Shown: positions 18,302 through 25,230 of the stretch, piece by piece | How positions within the stretch are numbered: the stretch's first letter is position 1 | Layout of the letters: each line of letters begins with the position of its first letter | NCBI GenBank assembly: GCA_964476185.1 | Contig: CAYYZO010000042.1 | Coordinates: 1 to 35,203, forward strand | DNA: 35,203 bases | Source of the DNA: DATNBU01 sp964476185 | Lineage (GTDB): Bacteria > Desulfobacterota > Binatia > UBA1149 > CAITLU01 | Direction of reading: 5' to 3' | The notes under the pieces: model-generated | What the model was told of the DNA's origin: nothing | The model's input: the letters and a program-made list of their open reading frames with translations, nothing else | Databases searched by the model: none | Translations under genes and position numbers: made by a program

Positions 18302-18314
18302 GAGATCGCCTTCC

Positions 18315-18506
18315 TCACTCGTCCACGACCTTGGCGTTCCGGGCCGCGCGCAGGAGTTCGATCTTCTCGGTGTCGCCGGCCGCGGCCAGCTTCTCCCAGT
18401 GCTTCTCGCGCCAGGGCTTCACGATGTACTCGTCCATGCCGACGACGACGAAGCTGAAGAGCGTAACGATGATGGTCGAGGACCACATGTCCAACTGGAA
18501 ATTCAT
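18315..18506 (-). CDS. Small single-helix membrane protein
   Basis: An unrecognised 63-residue protein. A short N-terminus (NFQLDMWSS) leads into one membrane helix (TIIVTLFSFVVVGM, about 11-24), then a charged amphipathic cytoplasmic tail (YIVKPWREKHWEKLAAAG...). It starts 10 bp after the RND gene and ends 13 bp before the probable CTG start of the next small protein. Its ATG follows AAGGAGAG on the minus strand at 18514-18521. Position argues for a role with the transporter, as small helical proteins tune other RND pumps (analogy only). Confidence 0.75.
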   Translation of the reverse strand: MNFQLDMWSSTIIVTLFSFVVVGMDEYIVKPWREKHWEKLAAAGDTEKIELLRAARNAKVVDE

Positions 18507-18516
18507 GTCGCTCTCC

Positions 18517-21507
18517 TTACTCGACGATGCGAACCAGGGTGCGGTTCTCGGCGTGGCCGGATTCCTTCAGGATGAAGTTCGGCCGGAACACCAGGATCAG
18601 CACCGGCAGCAGCGTCTGCGAACCGACGTAGCTGATGAACATCCAGATCGCGAGCAGGAGGCCCATCTCCGCGTTGAAGCGGATGTTCGAGGTCACCCAG
18701 AACAGCGTCGAGATGATCATCGTCACGGCCGTGAACGTCACCGCCTTTCCGGAAGTCACCATCGCCTCGTGCACGGCCTTCTCGAGATCGCTCTTGACCT
18801 GGATCTCCTCGATCGTGCGGCTGACGATGTAGAGGCCGTAGTCGATGCCGAAGCCGACCCCCACGGTCACCAGCGGCAGCGTGTGGATGTTCACGCCGAT
18901 GTCGTTGTAGGCCATGTAGCCGTTCACGACGATGTTCGACGCGATGAGGGGCCCGAGCAGGTAGAAGCCGCAGGTCCACGACCGGTACGTGAACAGCAGG
19001 ATCACGTAGATCGTGAAAAAGCCGAGGAAGTTCATGAGCAGGTCGTTGCGGACCAGCTCGGCGTTGGCCGCCGCGAGCACGCCGATCAGGCCGCCGGCGA
19101 GCCGGAAGCGCGCCTTCCACGGCGGCGTGACCTCCGCCTGGACGATCTGGCCGCCCCGCTCCAGCGCGAACGACACCGAGCGCGAGTCCTCGACCGCATG
19201 GTGCAACTGGCCACGGAACCCGTCGAGATTCTCCACCTCGTGCTCGTTGACTTCGACGATCCGGTCGCCGACCTGGAAGGGCTTGTCGGGCTTCTCGCCG
19301 ATGCGCTTGCCGATCCAGGACGTCTCGTGCTGCGACCACTTGGGCGTGTCGTACACCTTCGTGATGACGACTTTCTCTCCTTCCTCGCCCTCGCCCGCGA
19401 CGTCGATGCCGAGGTCCTTCAGCTCGAACCCCGAGATGAACTCATTGGTGCGGCCGATGATGCGCCGGATGTTCTCGCCCTTGTGATCGCGGCAGAAGAA
19501 CGTGACGTGCGCGGTCGCGTAGTCGGTCGAGACGTACTTGGCCGTCTCGGTGGGCGGAGAACCGGAGAAGAAGATGAAGAAGAGGCCGCCGACGTCGACC
19601 CAGTTGTTCGGGATCACGCCCCACTTCGGTTCCAGCTCGTGGAACACGCTGTTGACGGCGCGAAGGATGTCGGCCAGCGAGAAGCTGTAGCCGACCGACG
19701 GGTCACGCTCGAGGTAGCGCTGGAAGCTCTCCATCTGCTTGAGCGTGTGCGGGTCCTTCATCGCGTTCTTGTCGTAGCCCTCCGCCACGACGATCAGCGG
19801 CTCGACGCCGCCGAACTTGCCCTGCACCGCGTTGTGCGACTGGTTGTACGGCGAATCGAGCCAGAGCAGCGGCGAGGCCGAGTGCGGATCGCCGATCGTC
19901 AGCCCGCGCGCGAAGAACATGCCGATGCCGACGAGCAGCGCCCACCCGGCGAGGATGGTCGCCTTGCCGAACCCGCTGACGAGCCAGGTCGAGAACTTCT
20001 CGATCATGCGACGGAAGCCGCCGCGCTCGCGAAGCATCACGAGTTCCGGCTCCGGGGCCTTCAGGTAGTAGTAGACGATCGGGTTCAGCATCATCTCGGA
20101 AACCGTGATGGCCAAGATCCACCACGACGCCGTGACGGCGAGCTTCTGGAGCATCAGCACCGGGACGAGCAGGATGACCAGCACGCCGAGCGCGTCCGTC
20201 GTGATGCCCGAGAACGTGGGCACGAACAGCTCCGCGAACGAGGCCACGATCGCGCGCCGCTTGTTCCAGCCGCAGCGCTCGAACTCCTCGTAATACCGGT
20301 CGTGCATCTGGATCGCGTGGCTGACCGCGCGTGCCGTGATCAGGAACGGCATCACGAGCATCAGCGGGTCCAGGGCGAGGCCGATCAGGTAGATGAAGCC
20401 CATGCCCCAGAACGCCGCGATCAGGCCCGTGATCGTCGGGCGCAGCGCACCGCGCCAGTCGTGGAAGTACATCCAGCGCAGGATCCACTCGATGCAGTAC
20501 GTGATCACGAGGATGAAGAACACGTCGCCGGCGTAGTTGTAGACCCAGCCGTACAGGCGCGGCTCGCCGGCGGCCCAGACGGTAAGGTTCGAGCCGCCCG
20601 AGGCGATCGTGGCCTCGCCCGGCTTCCCGTCGCGCATGTACGCGATCTTGACCGGTCCCGTGCCGGTGTTCTTGGCCGCGATGACGGCGGAGCTGACCTG
20701 CCAGCGGTTGGTCGCGGTCTCACCGTTGATGGTGGTGATGACGTCGCCTTCCTGGAGGCCGCCCTGGGCCGCCGTCGACGTCTTCTTGTCGAAGATGCGC
20801 TTGACGAGGATGCCGGTGCCTTTCTGGACCTTCAGCGCCTCGGCGCGGTCCGGTTCGACATCGACGAGCTGGGCGCCGACCCACCCCTCCGTGAACGGCG
20901 CGATCACGCGCTCGTTCATCTCCTCGAAGATGCGGTTGTACTCGAGGCGGCCTTCGATGAAGTTCGCGCGGATCAACGCGGCCTTGTCGTCGAGGGACAC
21001 GAGGATGCCGAAGACGTTCTCCGAGTTGTGGACGATGCGGCGTACGTCCGCCGCATCGGCATCGGTCCTCGGCATGTCGATCATGATCGGCTCTGAACGC
21101 AGCGTGCCCGCGGCCGCGACGCGCAGGTGGCGCGTCGTGCGGTGCCCGATGGAGTCGATCTGGCTGTGGTTGACGCCGTAGACGCGGTCGATCTCCTGCG
21201 TCATCAGGTAGATCTGGCCGAGGTTCTCGACATTGAAGATGTCGCCCTCCTCGACCTCGGCCATCATCACGATGTTGTTCGCACCGCCGAAATCCTTCGA
21301 GTACGTGTTGTGGATCTGCACGTACGGATGGGTCTGCGGCAGGAGCTCGCCGAAACTCGTGACAAGGTTCAGCTGGAAGCTCCAGTAGGCGAACAGGCCC
21401 GTGACCGCGACGACGAGCAGCGACACCGGGTGCCGCCAGTCGATCAGCTTGTCACCGACCCAGTACAGAAGGCGTTTGTCCGCCGGGACTTCGTAATTGA
21501 TGGCCAT
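18517..21507 (-). CDS. RND/MMPL family transporter with two embedded PDZ-like domains
   Basis: A 996-residue inner-membrane protein with the RND two-repeat layout: helix at about 27-45, a large periplasmic loop, helices at 325-475, helix at 515-533, a second large loop, and helices at 822-975. Transmembrane acids typical of RND proton relays appear in SGITTDALG (437) and VGFGIDYGLY (889). Each periplasmic loop carries a PDZ-like domain: residues 226-302 (GGLQEGDVITTINGE) and 708-795 (PFQVGDRIVEVNEHEVENLDGFRGQL). The rest looks like MMPL exporters, which usually move lipids or other hydrophobic molecules. The ATG has AAGGGA upstream and lies 37 bp after the YCF48 gene. Substrate and direction of transport are unknown; such operons are often found with DUF1329 proteins, one of which is at 180-1478. 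Confidence 0.9.
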   Translation of the reverse strand: MAINYEVPADKRLLYWVGDKLIDWRHPVSLLVVAVTGLFAYWSFQLNLVTSFGELLPQTHPYVQIHNTYSKDFGGANNIVMMAEVEEGDIFNVENLGQIYLMTQEIDRVYGVNHSQIDSIGHRTTRHLRVAAAGTLRSEPIMIDMPRTDADAADVRRIVHNSENVFGILVSLDDKAALIRANFIEGRLEYNRIFEEMNERVIAPFTEGWVGAQLVDVEPDRAEALKVQKGTGILVKRIFDKKTSTAAQGGLQEGDVITTINGETATNRWQVSSAVIAAKNTGTGPVKIAYMRDGKPGEATIASGGSNLTVWAAGEPRLYGWVYNYAGDVFFILVITYCIEWILRWMYFHDWRGALRPTITGLIAAFWGMGFIYLIGLALDPLMLVMPFLITARAVSHAIQMHDRYYEEFERCGWNKRRAIVASFAELFVPTFSGITTDALGVLVILLVPVLMLQKLAVTASWWILAITVSEMMLNPIVYYYLKAPEPELVMLRERGGFRRMIEKFSTWLVSGFGKATILAGWALLVGIGMFFARGLTIGDPHSASPLLWLDSPYNQSHNAVQGKFGGVEPLIVVAEGYDKNAMKDPHTLKQMESFQRYLERDPSVGYSFSLADILRAVNSVFHELEPKWGVIPNNWVDVGGLFFIFFSGSPPTETAKYVSTDYATAHVTFFCRDHKGENIRRIIGRTNEFISGFELKDLGIDVAGEGEEGEKVVITKVYDTPKWSQHETSWIGKRIGEKPDKPFQVGDRIVEVNEHEVENLDGFRGQLHHAVEDSRSVSFALERGGQIVQAEVTPPWKARFRLAGGLIGVLAAANAELVRNDLLMNFLGFFTIYVILLFTYRSWTCGFYLLGPLIASNIVVNGYMAYNDIGVNIHTLPLVTVGVGFGIDYGLYIVSRTIEEIQVKSDLEKAVHEAMVTSGKAVTFTAVTMIISTLFWVTSNIRFNAEMGLLLAIWMFISYVGSQTLLPVLILVFRPNFILKESGHAENRTLVRIVE

Positions 21508-21544
21508 TGCTGTTCCCTTTGCGTGACTTGTGGTCCGGTGAACG

Positions 21545-22717
21545 TCAGCCGAGGCGGCGGAACCAGGTCTTGCCGCCGTCGTTCGTGTTCATGATGAAGC
21601 CGAAGCCGCCGACCATCCAGCCGGTGTTGTCGTCCAGGAACTCGACGTCGCGGATCCAGTTGTTCACGCTCGTTCCGAGTTTGCCCTTGCCGAGTTCGCC
21701 GCCGGCCGCCGAGTAGATCGCCTGGCCGGAACCGCCGACGCCCCAGACCGCGCCACCCGGAAGCAGGTCGACCGAGTAGAAGGGAGCGTCGTACTGCTCG
21801 ACGCCGTGCTCGACCCACGCCCAGGTCTCTCCACCATCGGTCGTCCTGGCGACGCGTCCCTCGAGTCCGGCCACGTAGCCTTCCGTCGCGCTGCGGAAAT
21901 CGACGTCGAAGAACGTCGGCAGCTCCATGATGTCGAAGTACTCTTCGCCGACGAGGCTCGCCTGCTTGTCGTGCCAGGTCTTGCCGCCGTCGGTGGTCTT
22001 CAGGATCTTGCCGAATTCGCCGACGACGAAGCCCGTCTGGGCGTCGAGGAACTGCACGTCGTAGAGGACCGGATCCTCGAACGCGATGCCCGCGTTCGGG
22101 TCGAGGTTCTCGTCCTCCTCCACGACCGGACGCAGCGTGCTGGTGTTCCAGGTCGCGCCGCCGTCGGTCGTGATCGTGATCGTGGAACGGTCGCCGATGG
22201 CCACCGCGAGCTGTTCGTCGATGGCGTCGACCGCGAAGAGCGGGGCGAGCGGGCACTTGTCGGACTCGTCCGTCGCGTCGGGATCGCCGCCTTGGGCACG
22301 GCACTCGTCGCTCATGTAGATGGCCTTGCCGCTGGCCGTTCCCTGGGGCGTCCACGTCTTGCCGCCGTCGGTGGTCTTCAGGATCGTGCCGCCCTGGCCG
22401 ACGATCCACCCGGTCTTGCTCCCCGGCGCGAAGCTGACGCTGAACAGGCCGTTGCCGGTGCCGCTCGGGATCACCTCCCAGCTGGCGCCGAAGTCCGTGC
22501 TGTGGAGGAGCTTGCCGTTGTAGCCGACGATGACGACTTCTTTCGGACCGAGGATCTCGATGTCGTAGAAGCGGTCGGAGGCGTAGATCTTCTGGGTCAT
22601 CAGCGGCTCCCACTCCTCGTGCCGGTGACAGCCGGTGACGAGAGCCGTAGCCGCCAGCGCTGCCAGCGGCAGACCCCAGCGACGACCCGAAAGGCCTTTG
22701 CATCGCCTGATGCTCAT
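21545..22717 (-). CDS. YCF48-type Asp-box repeat lipoprotein
   Basis: A 390-residue lipoprotein. The signal ends in the lipobox LVTGC (Cys30), so it should be anchored to a membrane on the periplasmic side. The mature part is a beta-propeller built of Asp-box repeats: STDFGASW, TTDGGKTW (115), TTDGGATW (183), TTDGGKTW (241), TTDGGETW (292) and NDGGKTW (379). This is the YCF48/photosystem assembly-factor-like family, frequent beside RND transporters. Residues 137-155 form an acidic insert bounded by Cys139 and Cys155, a possible disulfide-closed or metal-binding loop. GAGGAG precedes the ATG. First gene of the operon, so it probably serves as a docking or assembly factor for the RND protein (inference). 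Confidence 0.88.
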   Translation of the reverse strand: MSIRRCKGLSGRRWGLPLAALAATALVTGCHRHEEWEPLMTQKIYASDRFYDIEILGPKEVVIVGYNGKLLHSTDFGASWEVIPSGTGNGLFSVSFAPGSKTGWIVGQGGTILKTTDGGKTWTPQGTASGKAIYMSDECRAQGGDPDATDESDKCPLAPLFAVDAIDEQLAVAIGDRSTITITTDGGATWNTSTLRPVVEEDENLDPNAGIAFEDPVLYDVQFLDAQTGFVVGEFGKILKTTDGGKTWHDKQASLVGEEYFDIMELPTFFDVDFRSATEGYVAGLEGRVARTTDGGETWAWVEHGVEQYDAPFYSVDLLPGGAVWGVGGSGQAIYSAAGGELGKGKLGTSVNNWIRDVEFLDDNTGWMVGGFGFIMNTNDGGKTWFRRLG

Positions 22718-22804
22718 GTTGTTCTCCTCGAACGGTCTAAAGGCTTACGAAATCAACGATCTGTGGCTTTCCGGGTCCCATCCCCCCAGATGCCTGAGCG
22801 GCCG

Positions 22805-22834
22805 GGCTTAAACTCCGCTTGAACACAAGTCAAG
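22805..22834 (-). promoter_or_regulatory. Candidate promoter and operator of the YCF48-RND operon
   Basis: On the minus strand TTGACT (complement of 22828-22833, five of six matches to the -35 consensus) is followed after 17 nt by TAAGCC (22805-22810), a weak -10. The -35 lies inside a small palindrome, CTTGA-N7-TCAAG (22818-22834), placed where a repressor could block polymerase. The distance to the ATG at 22717 leaves a leader of roughly 80 nt. The rest of 22718-22914 shows no gene. Confidence 0.4.
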
Positions 22835-22914
22835 GCATTCCGGGGATATAGGCCCGGCCCCGCACCGACGCCCGGAACAGTCATTCCAGAGGCTCACCGC
22901 CAGCAGTAGGCCCT

Positions 22915-23484
22915 CTACTTCTTCTGGGCCTCGTCCGGAAAATACTCCGCGCGATCCGGCCCCTCGGCCAGGGTCTGCTGGTCGATCTTCCACTGGCCGC
23001 CTTCCTGGACGAGTTCGTAGATCTCGTGCTCGTCGAGCCCGAGCTGGTTGAGGAACTTGTCCTGCGATTTGAGGATGTTGGGTACGCGCGCAACGCCGTC
23101 GGCGCTGATGATCGCGGGGTAGACCTTGAAGTCGATGATCTTCACCTCCCCCATCTGCATCACGTACTGTTGCTCCTTGGCCCATTCCTCCACGCTCTTG
23201 CCCGCCCGCAGCGTCTTCGAGACGTACTGGTACGCATCCGCGAAGCGCTGCTCCTGCATGGCCTTGAGATAGCTCGTCACGACCTGGTCCGGCTTGAGGG
23301 CCTCGGCAGCGGCGGGCGCGGTTGCAGCGGCCGGCGCTTCGGCGGCGGCTGGAACTGCCGGAGCGCCGGCAGCGGCCGCTGCGGGGTCCCCCGCCAGCTT
23401 CTCGTCGGCGGCATGGGCCGGCCCGGATGCAACGGAGCACAGGAGGGAAATCGCGAGAACTGCCGAGGAGATCGGGAAAATCAT
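22915..23484 (-). CDS. Secreted NTF2-like (DUF4878-like) protein
   Basis: A 189-residue exported protein. A signal peptide (MIFPISSAVLAISLLCSVASG... ending PAHAAD, about 1-25) is followed by an Ala/Pro-rich linker (about 30-62) and a domain resembling the NTF2-like fold of DUF4878 proteins (VVTSYLKAMQEQRFADAYQYV; IYELVQEGGQWKIDQQTL). These small cone-shaped domains bind ligands or partners; no catalytic residues can be assigned. ATG 23484 is chosen because it begins the signal peptide; reading up to 23700 adds sequence overlapping the divergent SCP2 gene. It precedes the YCF48-RND operon on the same strand but is separated by 197 bp with a separate candidate promoter. Confidence 0.75.
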   Translation of the reverse strand: MIFPISSAVLAISLLCSVASGPAHAADEKLAGDPAAAAAGAPAVPAAAEAPAAATAPAAAEALKPDQVVTSYLKAMQEQRFADAYQYVSKTLRAGKSVEEWAKEQQYVMQMGEVKIIDFKVYPAIISADGVARVPNILKSQDKFLNQLGLDEHEIYELVQEGGQWKIDQQTLAEGPDRAEYFPDEAQKK

Positions 23485-23610
23485 GGCCGCATCGTACCAA
23501 CCGGCCGGCTCGAGGCAACCGGAAAACCCCCGCCAACAGGGCGAGTTTCCCCAGGCGACACGGCGGCGACTCGAGTTGCCCGCACGGCACGAGAGGATTA
23601 AACAGCGCGG

Positions 23611-23988
23611 GTGAGCACTCTCGAGGAAACCACCACTCCGCCCCCACCCCCGACGATCCAGGACCGCGTGCGCGAGATCTTCGCCGCCTTCGAAGCGCAA
23701 GGCGCTCCCGCCGTGACGACGACCACCCGCTACCTGCTGAAGCTCGGCGGCAACGCGACCGGGACGTTCCTGCTCGAAGTCAGCCCGGACGGCGTGCGCT
23801 GGAAGCAGGGCGAGAACGAAACCGCCGACGCGACGATCCGCCTCGAAACGAGCGACTTCATCGCGATCGCCGACGGAAGCCTCGACGGTCGCCTGGCGCT
23901 CGCCAGCGAGAAGATCGAACTGGAAGGGAATCTCGAGGCCGCAGCCGGACTCGTGCGGTTGTTCTTCCCCGCCGACAGCGAGTCCTGA
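23611..23988 (+). CDS. SCP2-like sterol-carrier domain protein
   Basis: A 125-residue protein consisting almost entirely of one SCP2-like domain (about 16-120), a small hydrophobic-pocket fold that binds fatty acyl-CoA or sterol-like lipids. The typical pattern of a beta sheet then DGVRWKQGENETADATIRL and a C-terminal helix with GNLEAAAGLVRLF is visible. There is no signal peptide, so it should be cytoplasmic. The N-terminus has a Thr/Pro-rich run. It starts at GTG with GAGAGG about 14 nt upstream. It is the only plus-strand gene in this part, diverging from the NTF2-like gene and converging on the response regulator; it may hand lipid ligands to the surrounding acyl-CoA enzymes (inference). 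Confidence 0.82.
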   Translation: MSTLEETTTPPPPPTIQDRVREIFAAFEAQGAPAVTTTTRYLLKLGGNATGTFLLEVSPDGVRWKQGENETADATIRLETSDFIAIADGSLDGRLALASEKIELEGNLEAAAGLVRLFFPADSES

Positions 23989-24046
23989 CCTCCGTTCCGG
24001 GCGCGAGATGCGCGCCCGCCGCGTTGCAGGCGGCCACGAACCCCAC

Positions 24047-24457
24047 TCAGTCGACCGGCAGGCCGGCGAACACCTGTCCGATCACGCGCAGCACGACCTC
24101 GTCGTCGAAAGGCTTGGACAGGTAGAGGTCCGCCCCGGCTTCGAGCGACCTGCGTTCGTCGGAGCGCTGGCCTTTGGCCGTCAGGATGATCACGTACGTC
24201 CCGATCAGGTTCGGGTCCTGCCGGATCGCGCGGCAGACCTCGTAGCCGTCCATGCGCGGCATCATCACGTCGAGGAGCACCACCTTCGGCCGCAAGCGCC
24301 GCACGGCAGCGAGGCCCTCGACGCCATCGGCGGCCGTCGCGACCTCGACGCCTTCCGCGTCGAGGATGAAGGCGATCGTCTCGCGGATGTTCGCTTCGTC
24401 GTCGACGAGCACCACGCAATCGCGCAGGTGCACGTTACGATAGCGCGGTGCGCTCAC
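24047..24457 (-). CDS. Single-domain response regulator
   Basis: A 136-residue CheY-like receiver with no output domain. The acidic pair Asp19/Asp20 (VLVDDEANI), phospho-acceptor Asp63 (VVLLDVMMPRMDGYE), Thr93 and Lys115 (YLSKPFDD) are all in place, so it should be phosphorylated by a histidine kinase, none of which is in the window. It starts at GTG overlapping the enoyl-CoA hydratase stop by 4 bp, so it is made together with the acyl-CoA enzymes. It is the last gene of the long operon. Targets are unknown; it would signal by protein contact. Confidence 0.93.
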   Translation of the reverse strand: MSAPRYRNVHLRDCVVLVDDEANIRETIAFILDAEGVEVATAADGVEGLAAVRRLRPKVVLLDVMMPRMDGYEVCRAIRQDPNLIGTYVIILTAKGQRSDERRSLEAGADLYLSKPFDDEVVLRVIGQVFAGLPVD

Positions 24458-25230
24458 GATTTCGGCACCCAGGAGGCCGGCCGTTTTTCCAGGAACGCCG
24501 TCATGCCCTCGACGGCCTCGTCGGAAACGCGAAGGCTCGCGATGAGCTCCGCCGTGTAGTCGAGCACCTCGTCCGCGGGCAGCCGCGGCACCGTCCGCAC
24601 GAGTTCCTTGGCGGCGACGAGCGCCGCCGGACCGGCCTTGCCGAGGTCAGCGGTGATCTTCGCGACGGCGGCGTCGATCTCCGCGTCCGCGCACACGACG
24701 TCGACGAGGCCGTGAGCGAGAGCGGTCCGTGCATCGATCGGCTCCCCGGTCAGGAACAGCCGCATCGCGGTCACTTCCCCGAGCCGACGGATGCAGAACG
24801 GCGAGATCACCGCCGGCACGATGCCCAGTCGCACCTCCGAGAACTGGAACCGCGTTCCCTCGGCCGCGACGACGATGTCGCAGGCCGCCATCAGCCCCAC
24901 CCCGCCGCCGATCGCCGGCCCGTGCACGCGCGCGAGCACGGGCTTGCGGCATCCGGCGACGCGGTGGAACAGGCCTCCCATGCGGCGCGCGTCGGCGCGA
25001 TTGGCTTCCTCCGGCGACTCGCGCGACTCGCGCATGCTGCGAAGGTCGGCGCCCGCGCAGAAGGCGGGGCCGGCGCCCGCGATCACGAGCGCCCTCACCG
25101 CGTCGTCGGCCTCGAACGCGTCGACCGCTTCGCCGATGCGCTCCATCAGTTCGGCGCCGAGCGCGTTGCGAACCTCGGGGCGATCCAGCGTGATCCATCC
25201 GATCGAGTCGCGCAGTTCGCGGCGGATCAT
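24454..25230 (-). CDS. Enoyl-CoA hydratase/isomerase family protein
   Basis: A 258-residue crotonase-fold enzyme. The first oxyanion-hole segment (AFCAGADLRSM) and second one (HGPAIGGGVGLMAACDIV) are clear, followed by the substrate-pocket region FSEVRLGIVPAVISPF. Glu in SEVRLG sits near one catalytic Glu position of true hydratases, while the second is not obvious to me. Its setting beside a carboxylase beta subunit and an AtuA-like protein suggests hydration of a methylglutaconyl- or isohexenylglutaconyl-type CoA (leucine or acyclic terpene pathways), which is inference. The ATG overlaps the upstream stop by 4 bp. Confidence 0.92.
   Translation of the reverse strand: MIRRELRDSIGWITLDRPEVRNALGAELMERIGEAVDAFEADDAVRALVIAGAGPAFCAGADLRSMRESRESPEEANRADARRMGGLFHRVAGCRKPVLARVHGPAIGGGVGLMAACDIVVAAEGTRFQFSEVRLGIVPAVISPFCIRRLGEVTAMRLFLTGEPIDARTALAHGLVDVVCADAEIDAAVAKITADLGKAGPAALVAAKELVRTVPRLPADEVLDYTAELIASLRVSDEAVEGMTAFLEKRPASWVPKS

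Noticed and set aside
18331..21096. A 921-codon plus-strand open frame
   Set aside because: Antisense shadow of the RND transporter and the 63-residue membrane protein gene.
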